DNA of 64,000 nt, taken from contig NZ_JBHUIT010000026.1 of NCBI RefSeq assembly GCF_042683045.1, forward strand, positions 5,382-69,381, given 5' to 3'. Source of the stretch: Luteolibacter algae. GTDB lineage: Bacteria; Verrucomicrobiota; Verrucomicrobiia; Verrucomicrobiales; Akkermansiaceae. The notes under the pieces were generated by a model. The model saw only the letters and a list, made by a program, of their open reading frames with translations. It was not told the origin of the DNA and did not search any database. The translations under genes and the position numbers were made by a program. Shown one piece after another: positions 8,852 to 17,770 of this stretch (positions within the stretch are counted from its first letter, which is position 1; each line of letters starts with the position of its first letter).

Positions 8852-10795
8852 ATGAGAAAATTCCTGTCATCAATCCCCGCCCGCTTCGCGCTCGTCGCGT
8901 TCTGCCTATTTCTCGCGTTCTCGTTGCTTTCGAGGTTCGCCCTATTCCTCAGCGCCTGGCGCGAAATCAGTTTTGACCTCTCACTTCCAGAGGCGTTCGC
9001 AGTCGGCATGGGCTACGATGTCGCTTCCGCGATTTTTGCGGCAGCGCCGTGGTTGCTCCTTGGGATTCTCATGCCCGGAAAGTGGCTTCAGAAACGGTGG
9101 ATGAAATACTTGCTCGCCGGCCTCGCCGTTATTTATTGCGGCTTGCTGATTTTCATCACCACAGCTGAATGGTTTTTCTGGGAGGAATTTGGCGCACGTT
9201 TCAATTTCATCGCCGTGGATTATCTGATCTGGACCCAGGAAGTGTGGGGCAACATTTCCGAGTCCTACCCGATGGCCGCAATTCTTCCAGGCATCCTTTT
9301 ACTGGCGATATCGGTGGTATACGGGCTGAGAAAAATGGGGCTGTTCAACTTTATGGAGAATGCTCCAACCTCATTGCACCATCGGCTTTCCGCCCTCGCC
9401 ATACTTCTTCTCATTCCATTTCTCACCACCCGGCTGGTTAGCCAGTCCGCGATACCCACATTCGGCAACCAATACCATCTTGAGATTGCGAAGAATGGCT
9501 GCTGGTCGTTCTTCGCCGCATTCAAACAGATGGAGCTGGATTACCAACGCTGGTATCTGGAACTCCCCGGAAATGCCGCCCTCTCGGCAACAAAACGCAT
9601 GCTCGTCACCGAAAACGAGAAAGCTTATTCCGATCTCACGGAGGATCTTTCCCGCACGATTCACTCCGACAAAGATGAGAAAGATTGGAACATTATTCTC
9701 GTCTGCATGGAGAGCATGAGCGGGGATTTCATGAGCTATACAGGCAATAAGGAACGTCTTACGCCGAACCTGGATCGCCTCGCGGAAAATTCCATCTTCT
9801 TTGAGAACCTTTACGCCACCGGCACTCGCACTGTCCGCGGAATGGAGGCTCTGACCTTGAATCTCCCGCCCACTCCAGGCCAGGCAATCATCTATCGCCC
9901 GGAAGGGACCAATCTGAAAACCACCTTCGGGCCGTTTCTCGATCGGGATTATGACTGTGGCTTTTTCTACGGCGGTGATGGCCGTTTCGACTTCATGAAC
10001 CGCTACTTCTCTACCGCCGGTTGTCGCGTCGTCGATTCCAATGCGTGGAAAAAAAGCGATACCACCTTCAAGACCGCCTGGGGAGCCTGCGATGAAGACC
10101 TTTTCAACAAAGCGATCTCGGAGGCAGACAAAGATTTTTCAAAAGGTAAGCCGTTCAATTTCTTTTGCATGACCACCAGCAATCACCGCCCGTATGATTT
10201 CCCTGCCGGGCGCATTGATCTCACCCCGGCGGACCGGCGTGCGGGAGCAGTGAAATATGCGGACTGGGCGATAGGAGATTTCATTGCAAAAGCCTCCGGA
10301 AAGCCATGGTTCGGGAGAACCTTGTTTGTCATCGTATCAGATCACTGTGCCAGCAGCGCCGGGAAAGAAGACATCGATGTCACCAAATATCGCATTCCGG
10401 GGATCATCTACAATCCCGGTCTGATCGGGAAAAAGAAGATCACAAAGCTCGCCAGCCAGATTGATGTGATGCCTACGGTCCTTGGCCTATTGAACTGGAA
10501 TTACCAAACCCTTGGCTACGGCTTCGATTACCTCTCCCCGGCTATTGAAAGCGTTCCGGAGCGTTCTTTTGTGAGCAATTACCAGAAGATCGCGATGATT
10601 ACCCGGAATTCCATGACCATCCTGAAGCCGAACAAAAAGCATTCTTCCTACAACTGCCTTCTGGAGACCGGGGAGCTCAGCTTTATGGATCACAACACAG
10701 AAAAATACCACTCGCTGCTGCACGATACCACAGCCTACTACCAGAGCGCTTCGTGGTTGTTCGGCTCCGGAAAATTGAAGCGAAACGCTCAATAG
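8852..10795 (+). CDS. LTA-synthase-like membrane sulfatase-fold phosphotransferase
   Basis: A 647-residue inner-membrane protein with about five N-terminal helices (to residue ~215) and an extracytoplasmic alkaline-phosphatase/sulfatase-fold domain, the architecture of LtaS, MdoB (OpgB) and phosphoethanolamine transferases. Metal and catalytic residues are visible: Glu287 in CMESMSGDF, the presumed nucleophile Thr327 in GTRTVRG, and Asp497-His498 in VSDHC. A threonine nucleophile means phosphotransfer rather than sulfate hydrolysis. The first in-frame TTG upstream is ignored in favour of ATG 8852. The next gene starts 11 bases later and encodes a PAP2 phosphatase/response regulator, so the enzyme probably decorates lipid A, glycans or another envelope polymer under two-component control. 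Substrate unknown. Confidence 0.86.
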   Translation: MRKFLSSIPARFALVAFCLFLAFSLLSRFALFLSAWREISFDLSLPEAFAVGMGYDVASAIFAAAPWLLLGILMPGKWLQKRWMKYLLAGLAVIYCGLLIFITTAEWFFWEEFGARFNFIAVDYLIWTQEVWGNISESYPMAAILPGILLLAISVVYGLRKMGLFNFMENAPTSLHHRLSALAILLLIPFLTTRLVSQSAIPTFGNQYHLEIAKNGCWSFFAAFKQMELDYQRWYLELPGNAALSATKRMLVTENEKAYSDLTEDLSRTIHSDKDEKDWNIILVCMESMSGDFMSYTGNKERLTPNLDRLAENSIFFENLYATGTRTVRGMEALTLNLPPTPGQAIIYRPEGTNLKTTFGPFLDRDYDCGFFYGGDGRFDFMNRYFSTAGCRVVDSNAWKKSDTTFKTAWGACDEDLFNKAISEADKDFSKGKPFNFFCMTTSNHRPYDFPAGRIDLTPADRRAGAVKYADWAIGDFIAKASGKPWFGRTLFVIVSDHCASSAGKEDIDVTKYRIPGIIYNPGLIGKKKITKLASQIDVMPTVLGLLNWNYQTLGYGFDYLSPAIESVPERSFVSNYQKIAMITRNSMTILKPNKKHSSYNCLLETGELSFMDHNTEKYHSLLHDTTAYYQSASWLFGSGKLKRNAQ

Positions 10796-10805
10796 CCTGC
10801 CTACG

Positions 10806-12197
10806 ATGGATCGCACACTTTGGCCTTCCGTGTTCCTTTCCTGTCTCATTTTCCTGCTACTGGAAATCAGCGGCGTGGATATCTGGGTGCAGGATCACTT
10901 CTACAATTTCCAGTCAAAAACATGGTTGGTGGATGCCCATGCCGCAGTGCCTCGCCTGTTATTCTATAACGGCCCGAAGGTCGCGATCTGGCTCTTCGGC
11001 CTATCGGTGCTGGGAGCTGCCATGCTTCATAAAAAAGTGATCGCCAGGTTTCCTCGGTTTCCACTCCGGCGGGATTTATGGGTTGTGATCGGCACCCTGG
11101 TCTCCGCTCCTGCATTGGTCGCACTAGGGAAAGCGACGACCAATACCTTCACTCCATCTCAAATCTATCGCTACGGCGGCTCGGTTCCTTACGTAAAAGT
11201 CATCGGGCACTACCCTTCCCATGACCATCCGGTTCAGCGTGGACGGGCATTTCCGGCAGGCCACGCCAGCGGCGGATTCGCACTTCTCAGCCTTGCCGGT
11301 TTAGCGACGACCCGGCGCGGCCGAATCATTGGCACGACCATCGGTCTCCTGATGGGATCTGTGATGGGTATCTATCAAATGCTCAAAGGTGCACATTACC
11401 TGAGCCACACGCTAGTCACCGCGATGTTCTGTTGGATCGTTTTCCTGAGCTGGCGAAGAATCCTGCCGGTGCGTTCTTCCATTGAGTTTTCCCGGCCACG
11501 AATCAAACTCCGCGGAGGAATGCGTATACTCATCATCGAAGACCACACCGGATTACGGGAATCTCTCACGCAATACCTGCAAGAGCAGTCATACGTTGTG
11601 GATGCCAGCGGCACCGGAGACGAAGGGCTCTGGTATGCTTCTGAGCAGCCTTACGATGTGATTCTTCTCGATTTGATGCTGCCGAAAATCGATGGCATGG
11701 AGATACTCAGAAAACTCCGCCAAAAGCAGGTTTCCGTATACATTCTTGTCATCAGCGCCCGCGACGGACTTGAAGACCGTTTGGAAGCACTGAATGGCGG
11801 CGCGGATGACTACCTCACAAAACCTTTTCCGATGGCAGAAGCCCTCGCCCGGATCAATGCACTGATCCGGCGGAAATACTCCGTAAAAGACCCGGTCATC
11901 AGCGTGTCCGATCTCCGTGTGGATACCGTGAAAAAAATCGTTCATCGCGGGGATTCACAGATCGAGCTAACAGCCTTGGAATATCGACTTCTGGAATACC
12001 TCACCTATCGCCGGGGCGAGCTCGTCTCGCGCACCGAGATTTGGGAGCACGTTTTCGAAGACTCAACCGGCGGCAACAGCAATGCGGCGGACGTCTATAT
12101 CGGCTACCTCAGAAAAAAGCTTAATTCCGGCGACCTTCCGAATCTTATCCACACCCGCCGCGGACAAGGTTTCATCCTCGGGGAGGAGCCCTCATGA
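10806..12197 (+). CDS. PAP2 membrane phosphatase fused to OmpR-type response regulator
   Basis: One uninterrupted 463-codon frame encodes two normally separate proteins. Residues 1-220 form a PAP2-superfamily membrane phosphatase of the COG3907 type: about six hydrophobic segments, FPAGHASGGFAL (C2 motif) and Q-x5-H-x3-H in YQMLKGAHYLSH, which is the usual C3 form of this subgroup. Residues 239-463 are a complete OmpR/PhoB regulator: receiver domain with phospho-acceptor Asp289 (VILLDLMLP), conserved Lys in YLTKPF, and a winged-helix DNA-binding domain ending RRGQGFIL. An internal ATG at 11520 would give a standard 225-residue regulator; GGAGG precedes it but with only one base of spacing. 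The downstream kinase gene overlaps by ATGA. Either a true membrane-tethered regulator or two products from one frame. Confidence 0.88.
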   Translation: MDRTLWPSVFLSCLIFLLLEISGVDIWVQDHFYNFQSKTWLVDAHAAVPRLLFYNGPKVAIWLFGLSVLGAAMLHKKVIARFPRFPLRRDLWVVIGTLVSAPALVALGKATTNTFTPSQIYRYGGSVPYVKVIGHYPSHDHPVQRGRAFPAGHASGGFALLSLAGLATTRRGRIIGTTIGLLMGSVMGIYQMLKGAHYLSHTLVTAMFCWIVFLSWRRILPVRSSIEFSRPRIKLRGGMRILIIEDHTGLRESLTQYLQEQSYVVDASGTGDEGLWYASEQPYDVILLDLMLPKIDGMEILRKLRQKQVSVYILVISARDGLEDRLEALNGGADDYLTKPFPMAEALARINALIRRKYSVKDPVISVSDLRVDTVKKIVHRGDSQIELTALEYRLLEYLTYRRGELVSRTEIWEHVFEDSTGGNSNAADVYIGYLRKKLNSGDLPNLIHTRRGQGFILGEEPS

Positions 12198-13642
12198 AGA
12201 CTCCTTCCATCCGCTACTCACTTCTCATCCGCTGCGGATTGGGCGTGGGCCTGCTGATGATTCTTCTCTCCCTGTTCATCTATTTTATGATCCGGAAGGG
12301 CCTTTACGATGAGCTTGATGAATCCATTACCCAGACAGCCTCCATTCTGGCAAATCAGGTGGAATTCGAGCATGGGGAGATCATTTTCGAATGGGAGGAA
12401 GGCATCGGAACGAACACGGCGATTTCCGATCAGGCTCTCTTCCAATACTGGAATGAACGCACAGGCAGGATCACTCGCTCACCCGCATTAGGGAATGGGG
12501 ATCTTCCAAAGTTTTCCGGGCCCGGAGGCCTTCCTGATATCGAGCATATACGCATGCCAGGGAGTGGCCGACACGCCCGCGCGATCGGGATGATCGTCTA
12601 TCCCTATATGCTGCCGGAAGAGGAGGCTTTCTTGCGAAGCGAGGGTAAAACCTTCGATGCCGCTGCTTATCCCCACACGCTTGTCGTCGCGCGCGAGACC
12701 GAGCAACTCCGTGAGATCCTCAGCCATCTTTATGTCGCGCTGATCACCGGAAATCTGCTCACGCTGGCGGTAGGATTCCTCCTGATCAACAGCGTCATCC
12801 GGCACGCCTTGAGGCCTATTGACCAATTGGCCGATGAGGTAAAAAACCGTGCCGAAAACCAGCTCGACGCCGCCATCAGCTTACCCAGAGAGCTACCGCA
12901 GGAGCTGAGATCGCTGGCGATCAGCTTTGACAGCCTGCTAACCAGAGTTTCGGCAATCCGTGACCGCGAACGGGATTTTATCCGCCATGCCTCCCATGAG
13001 CTCCGCACTCCCATCGCCAGCCTGAGCGCCATCACCGAGCTAGCTCTCTCGAAGGAACGGGAATCCCAGGCATATCGCAAACATTTGGAAAATTGCTCCA
13101 AGGTCGCCGCCGAGCTCAATGAGCTGGTTAAGCGCTTGTCTGCCTTAGCCCGGGTAGGACAGCTAGATGCCGCCCAAAAAGCCGAAGCTTGTGAGATTCT
13201 TCCACTGCTCGAAGCATGCCTGGAGAAATTCCGCGGGAGAGCAGAAGCAGCAGAACTAACGGTCTCTATCAAAGAATTTTCCGGCCCTCTCCGGGTATTG
13301 GCGGATCCTGTTTTGATCCAGCTCATCTTCAACAATCTTTTGGACAATGCCATTTGCTACGCGCCGGGAAAATCAGAAATCGATATCTCGATCACTATGG
13401 AGAAAGAATGTGCAGAAATCACTTTCTGCAATATCGCGGAGGATTTACCGGAAGACCTCGACCGGCTTTTCGAGCCACTCTTCCGGCGCGATGCCTCACG
13501 TCAGGAATCCATGAATCCACACTTGGGCATCGGGCTGACTCTGAGTCAGAATGCGGCACAGGCCATGTCTGGAAGCCTTCGGGCCACTCGCCCGGCCGAT
13601 CATCTGATTAGTTTTACCTTGTCCCTTCCTTTGGCCGGTTAA
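12194..13642 (+). CDS. Sensor histidine kinase
   Basis: Membrane sensor kinase of 482 residues, partner of the fused regulator (start overlaps its stop by ATGA). Two transmembrane helices, near residues 13-33 and 178-200, bracket a periplasmic sensor domain of about 145 residues with an acidic stretch (EFEHGEIIFEWEEG). Next come a HAMP-like linker, the HisKA dimerisation domain with phospho-acceptor His268 in RHASHELRTP, and a HATPase domain with N-box NNLLDN near residue 380. The G2-type box GIGLTLS is present; the G1 region is short and divergent (PEDLDRLFEP), as in PmrB/PhoQ-like kinases. The acidic sensor face would fit cation or cationic-peptide sensing, but that is inference. Confidence 0.92.
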   Translation: MKTPSIRYSLLIRCGLGVGLLMILLSLFIYFMIRKGLYDELDESITQTASILANQVEFEHGEIIFEWEEGIGTNTAISDQALFQYWNERTGRITRSPALGNGDLPKFSGPGGLPDIEHIRMPGSGRHARAIGMIVYPYMLPEEEAFLRSEGKTFDAAAYPHTLVVARETEQLREILSHLYVALITGNLLTLAVGFLLINSVIRHALRPIDQLADEVKNRAENQLDAAISLPRELPQELRSLAISFDSLLTRVSAIRDRERDFIRHASHELRTPIASLSAITELALSKERESQAYRKHLENCSKVAAELNELVKRLSALARVGQLDAAQKAEACEILPLLEACLEKFRGRAEAAELTVSIKEFSGPLRVLADPVLIQLIFNNLLDNAICYAPGKSEIDISITMEKECAEITFCNIAEDLPEDLDRLFEPLFRRDASRQESMNPHLGIGLTLSQNAAQAMSGSLRATRPADHLISFTLSLPLAG

Positions 13643-13725
13643 ACTTCGATCCACGTGTCCTACAACTGTTGGCTGTGGCGTATAGATATTCCCTCGCAGG
13701 CTTTTTAATCATCTAAGATTCCATC

Positions 13726-15231
13726 ATGAAATTCCACCTCACACTCTCCTCCCTGATCCTGGGTCTCAATTTGCTAGCCTCCGCCAAATCCCCCAACATC
13801 ATCATCCTTTACGCCGATGACATGGGTTACGGAGATCTGGCCATCCAAAATGAGAACTCGAAGATTCCCACGCCGAATCTCGACCAACTCGCCCGTGAAG
13901 GCATGCGTTTCAGTGATGGCCATTCCTCATCCGGTATCTGCACCCCATCCCGTTACTCCATTCTCACCGGCCGGCATCACTGGCGCGATTTTCATGGAAT
14001 CGTCAATGCCTTCGGTCCATCGGTCTTCAAGGACAGCCAGCTCACACTCCCGGAAATGCTGCGGGAGAAAGGCTACACGACCGCTTGCATCGGAAAATGG
14101 CATCTCGGCTGGGATTGGAATGCCCTGCGCAAACCGGACGCCTCAAAAAAGAGCATGTCCTACAAAGATTTTGACTGGAGCAAACCGATCCCCGACGGCC
14201 CGCTGGATCATGGTTTCGATCACTATTTCGGGGACAGTGTGATCAATTTCCCACCGTATGCCTGGATTGAAGACGATAAACTGATCGTCCCTCCAGACAC
14301 CGATATGGCGAGAGGTGAAGAGGGAGCCATCACCAAGGAAGGCAATTGGGAGATCCGCCCAGGCCCCGCAGTGAAGGGATGGGATTTCTATAAGGTCCTG
14401 CCGACTCTCACTGAAAAATCGGTGGAATACATCCGCTCCCGGAAAGGTGCTGAGAAGCCGTTTTTTCTCTATTTGCCCTTCCCGTCCCCGCACGCCCCCA
14501 TCGTCCCTACCGATGAATTCGATGAAAAGTCCCAAGCAGGCCCATACGGAGACTTCGTCTATCAGACGGATGACGCCTGTGGCCGTATACTCAGGGCACT
14601 AGATGAAATTGGCGAAACCGAAAACACCATCGTCGTGTTTTCCGCGGACAATGGGCCGGAAAAATATGCCTATGAGCGGGTGCGCAAATACGGGCACTGG
14701 TCATCGGGGAATTTCCGCGGCTTGAAACGCGATATCTACGAAGGTGGCCACCACGTCCCCTTCATTATCCGCTGGCCTGGAGTTCTGAAGGCTGGATCGG
14801 TCTCCGATGCGTTCATTTCCCAGGTTGATCTGATGGCCACCCTTGCCTCCGTGGTGAAATACCCGCTTCCGGAAAACTCCGCGGAAGATTCCTTCGATTT
14901 TCTTCCATACTTCAAAGGCGAAACCGAATCTTCACCGCGGAGCATCCACGTCCACAATACCTCGCCCGAGAAGTATGCCATTCGTCAGAACGACTGGTTG
15001 CTTATCGATTCACAGAACGGCTACACCTCCGCCGTGGATCCGGAATGGGAGAAAACCCGCGGCTATCCGGCGGACGACAACTCCCCCGTCGAGCTCTACG
15101 ACATCAAGCAAGATCCCTCCCAGAAAAACAACATTGCTTCCGACCACCCGGAAGTGGTGAAAAATCTCCAGCGGCAACTTGGGAAAATCCGCACCCAGGG
15201 CTATTCCTCTCCCCGGCTAGAAAAGCCGTAA
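13726..15231 (+). CDS. Exported type I arylsulfatase
   Basis: Formylglycine-dependent sulfatase of 501 residues. A signal peptide covers residues 1-20 (cleavage after LLASA). The active-site motif is C72-T-P-S-R, whose cysteine must be oxidised to formylglycine by a maturase not present in this window. Metal ligands appear in YADDMGYGD at the N-terminus and FSADNGPE. Such enzymes remove sulfate from polysaccharides such as fucoidan or glycosaminoglycans and are expanded in Verrucomicrobiota and Planctomycetes. It stands alone between the sensor kinase and parA; no carbohydrate-utilisation locus surrounds it. Exact substrate cannot be told from the sequence. Confidence 0.93.
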   Translation: MKFHLTLSSLILGLNLLASAKSPNIIILYADDMGYGDLAIQNENSKIPTPNLDQLAREGMRFSDGHSSSGICTPSRYSILTGRHHWRDFHGIVNAFGPSVFKDSQLTLPEMLREKGYTTACIGKWHLGWDWNALRKPDASKKSMSYKDFDWSKPIPDGPLDHGFDHYFGDSVINFPPYAWIEDDKLIVPPDTDMARGEEGAITKEGNWEIRPGPAVKGWDFYKVLPTLTEKSVEYIRSRKGAEKPFFLYLPFPSPHAPIVPTDEFDEKSQAGPYGDFVYQTDDACGRILRALDEIGETENTIVVFSADNGPEKYAYERVRKYGHWSSGNFRGLKRDIYEGGHHVPFIIRWPGVLKAGSVSDAFISQVDLMATLASVVKYPLPENSAEDSFDFLPYFKGETESSPRSIHVHNTSPEKYAIRQNDWLLIDSQNGYTSAVDPEWEKTRGYPADDNSPVELYDIKQDPSQKNNIASDHPEVVKNLQRQLGKIRTQGYSSPRLEKP

Positions 15232-15324
15232 ATCCGCTGCTTTTTCTGCCGCTTCGGTCTCCCTCCGGGCATTATTTGAAGTTTGCAGTTTGAAATTCAG
15301 ATTTTCCCGCCATCCTGAGCGCTC

Positions 15325-16119
15325 GTGAAAGTCATCGCCATCGCAAACCAAAAGGGAGGAGTCGGTAAAACGACCACCGCAATGAATCTCTCTCACGCGC
15401 TCGCCCTGCGTGGCCAGCGCGTCCTACTCATGGATCTCGATTCCCAGGCGAACTGCACCAGCGGCTTGGGCATTGAGGCGGCTCCACTTTCCAGTATTTA
15501 TCCGGTATTGCTCGGCGATGCGGATGTCCGCTCGAAAATTCAGCCTTCCGGCCGGGAGAATCTGTCCTTTGTCCCATCGGAAATGGATCTTGCAGGTATC
15601 GAAATCGAGCTGGCGCGCTCCGATGATCACCTCACGCGTCTCCGCGGCATTCTACAGGGCCTGAAGCCAAACGACCTTTTCGAATACTGTATTCTCGACA
15701 CCCCCCCATCCCTAGGCGTGTTGATGACGGCGGCGCTGGCTGCCGCGGATGAAATTCTTATTCCACTCCAGTGCGAGTGGTTCGGGCTCGAAGGCCTCGC
15801 CAAAATCGTCGGTATCCTTGATGAAATCCGCTCCTCGGGCGCCAATCCAAAGCTGGCACTCGAAGGAATCGTCATGACCATGTATGATGGCCGCACCCTG
15901 CTTTCACGTCAGGTGGTGGAAGAAGTCACAAACTATTTTCCCGAGGAAACCTACCAGAATGTCATCCCTCGCACGATCCGTATCGGCGAGGCGCCAAGCC
16001 ACGGAAAGACAATTTTCGAGCACGATCCGACAGGAATCGGAGCGGTTGCCTACGGAAAAATGGCAGATGAGTTCCTTGTCCGTCACGCCCGTGTCGGTCC
16101 CGAACTTGCGGCGAAGTAA
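15325..16119 (+). CDS. parA: ParA/Soj-family ATPase
   Basis: Deviant Walker ATPase of 264 residues, starting at GTG 15325. The N-terminus carries KGGVGKTTTAMN with the signature lysine of ParA/MinD proteins, followed by LMDLDSQANCTSGLG (Walker A'/switch) and YCILDTPPSLG (Walker B region). Sequence is close to chromosomal Soj/ParA, which moves ParB-bound origins along the nucleoid. Unusually, no parB or parS-like site follows; the next gene is convergent and unrelated. It may work with a ParB encoded elsewhere. Confidence 0.9.
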   Translation: MKVIAIANQKGGVGKTTTAMNLSHALALRGQRVLLMDLDSQANCTSGLGIEAAPLSSIYPVLLGDADVRSKIQPSGRENLSFVPSEMDLAGIEIELARSDDHLTRLRGILQGLKPNDLFEYCILDTPPSLGVLMTAALAAADEILIPLQCEWFGLEGLAKIVGILDEIRSSGANPKLALEGIVMTMYDGRTLLSRQVVEEVTNYFPEETYQNVIPRTIRIGEAPSHGKTIFEHDPTGIGAVAYGKMADEFLVRHARVGPELAAK

Positions 16120-16177
16120 TTAGGCGAAACAGCTCCGGGAAAGCACTTTTCTCCCGGCTCGCGAAGACGTCCGGAAT

Positions 16178-16696
16178 CTAGAGAAACTCTTCTTCCTCTT
16201 CCCCCGGAACCGGTGGAATAAGATCTTCCCGCTGCAACAAGCGCTCAAGATCCAAATCATCAATCAAATCCGCGGGTGTGCTCCGGACAGTGGCAACAAA
16301 AGGCACGATACGATCCAGCTCGGCGATCGCGCAATGCACCATGGAAACCACGATATCACCATCGTAGACCTCACGCTCGAACAGGTTGGTAATCCGAAAG
16401 ACCAGCATTTCACGGTCGATGTCGTATTCAAAACCGCCCAAGGTAAGCTGTTTGTTGCCCCGCATCAAAAGCTCCAGGACAGCCGGCATTTGTGGCTCCG
16501 CAATAAACACGGGACTCTCGGAAACAACGCTCAACGCATTGAGCTCAGGAAACGCCTGGACTGTGAGATCGACTCTCGTGTGGTGCGCTTCAAAACCAGC
16601 CCGCAGCACATCGCGCCCTTCGACAAGCTCCGTATGCCAGCCGTTCTTCCCGAAAATTTCCTCAACCGATAAAATCTGCCTCGAATGCCTTTTCAT
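16178..16696 (-). CDS. YbjN-domain protein
   Basis: A soluble 172-residue protein resembling the YbjN / type III secretion chaperone-like fold, a family of small proteins linked to sensory or regulatory binding roles. Visible features are the early GW-H-T-E pattern, alternating hydrophobic strands (VFIAEPQMPAVLELLMRGN, TLGGFEYDIDREMLVFRIT) and a C-terminal helix with DLERLLQRED, ending in a run of glutamates. No catalytic motif. It is the last of three leftward genes after an Hpt protein and a membrane protein, 47 bases downstream of the latter. Function within that group is unknown. Confidence 0.72.
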   Translation of the reverse strand: MKRHSRQILSVEEIFGKNGWHTELVEGRDVLRAGFEAHHTRVDLTVQAFPELNALSVVSESPVFIAEPQMPAVLELLMRGNKQLTLGGFEYDIDREMLVFRITNLFEREVYDGDIVVSMVHCAIAELDRIVPFVATVRSTPADLIDDLDLERLLQREDLIPPVPGEEEEEFL

Positions 16697-16743
16697 ACTG
16701 CCGTCTTCATCAGCCCTGGCATCTGAACTTTAAAGATTAAAAT

Positions 16744-17202
16744 TTATTGTTTCACCCGGCCGAGCAACGCTCTGCCAAGCAACTCCCGCAGCGGAGAACG
16801 GATCGGTCTTAGCGACAAGTGCATACCGGCGGTCTTTTGCTCGTTGAAATGCAGTGTAATCCATCGCCCCGCGGCATCGATTTCCGCATCCGTGATCTCT
16901 TGCCAGAGGAGCATCTGCACGTTTTTGGCAGGGCGGAAAAATGGAAAAATTTCGAGCCCCAGTGGAGTCAAAATCAGGTAAGCGTGCTTCGCCAAATGCC
17001 GGGCCAATACGAAAGCTCCTGCAGCTATCATGAAACAAGGTATCGCCCACAAGGGATGGGGCAGCTCCGGATTGGCCTCACGATAGATGGATGTGGCGAG
17101 AAGCGTCACACCTCCCGCGACCCATAGGGCACCGAAAATACAGAAATGAACAGCCTGCCCGGAACGGGTAAAACGGAGTTCTTTCTGGGGCTCGCTGACC
17201 AT
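16744..17202 (-). CDS. Two-helix membrane protein with PH-like domain, unknown
   Basis: A 152-residue protein. Two hydrophobic helices near residues 18-38 and 50-66 are followed by a soluble domain with the pattern AYLILTPLGLEIFPFFRP and MLLWQEITDAEIDAAGRWITLHF, the strand order seen in bacterial PH-like (YdbT/YokE-type) domains. That domain assignment is by pattern only. It lies 9 bases after the Hpt gene, so translation may be coupled. No enzyme motif is present. Confidence 0.65.
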   Translation of the reverse strand: MVSEPQKELRFTRSGQAVHFCIFGALWVAGGVTLLATSIYREANPELPHPLWAIPCFMIAAGAFVLARHLAKHAYLILTPLGLEIFPFFRPAKNVQMLLWQEITDAEIDAAGRWITLHFNEQKTAGMHLSLRPIRSPLRELLGRALLGRVKQ

Positions 17203-17211
17203 CCCGGCTGA

Positions 17212-17610
17212 TTATCGGGAAAATAGCAAACCGGCAAGCGCGGCTTCCGCATCCCGCAGAGCACCGAGAATTTCCGATTCATTGATCTGCAGACGACCAT
17301 CCGAGAGGTCGCTCTCCCACCGCCGGATCAGCTGTTGCAAATACTCGAAGCCGAACAATGAGGCACCTCCCCGGCAACGGTGCAGTTCCATAGCGATTTT
17401 CGCAGTATCCCCGCCAGCATGAGCCAACTTCCATCCGGCAACGACTTCTCTTGTCTCCTCGAAAAATTCACACGCAATCTCCGCGAACTGGTCTTTATCG
17501 CCCCGCGCCATCTTCAGGAACACTTCTTCCCGCAGTATTTTTACTTCCGTTTCCACAGCTGGTTTTATCGATAATCCCATATCAACTTTGATTACATTCA
17601 TTTTTTCCAT
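17212..17610 (-). CDS. Hpt phosphotransfer-domain protein
   Basis: Stand-alone histidine phosphotransfer protein of 132 residues. The phospho-acceptor His77 lies in LHRCRGGASLFGF, matching the Hpt consensus H-x3-G-x5-G. The rest is helical, as expected for a four-helix bundle. Such proteins pass phosphoryl groups between hybrid kinase receivers and output regulators; no hybrid kinase is encoded in the window. An alternative start at 17601 removes three residues. The two genes downstream (membrane PH-like protein, YbjN protein) follow at 9 and 47 bases and probably form an operon with it. Confidence 0.8.
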   Translation of the reverse strand: MEKMNVIKVDMGLSIKPAVETEVKILREEVFLKMARGDKDQFAEIACEFFEETREVVAGWKLAHAGGDTAKIAMELHRCRGGASLFGFEYLQQLIRRWESDLSDGRLQINESEILGALRDAEAALAGLLFSR

Positions 17611-17770
17611 ATCTTCAAGAAACCCATAAAAATTGATGCATTCCCCACTAAAACATACACTATCACGTCGATAATTTACGCATTTGCGGCTATTTCGCCT
17701 CCTTTCGCACAGTTCTGAAAAAGATTTTCAAGGACTGCGGTAAATTCTGGAAATACAGCACTTCAACAGC

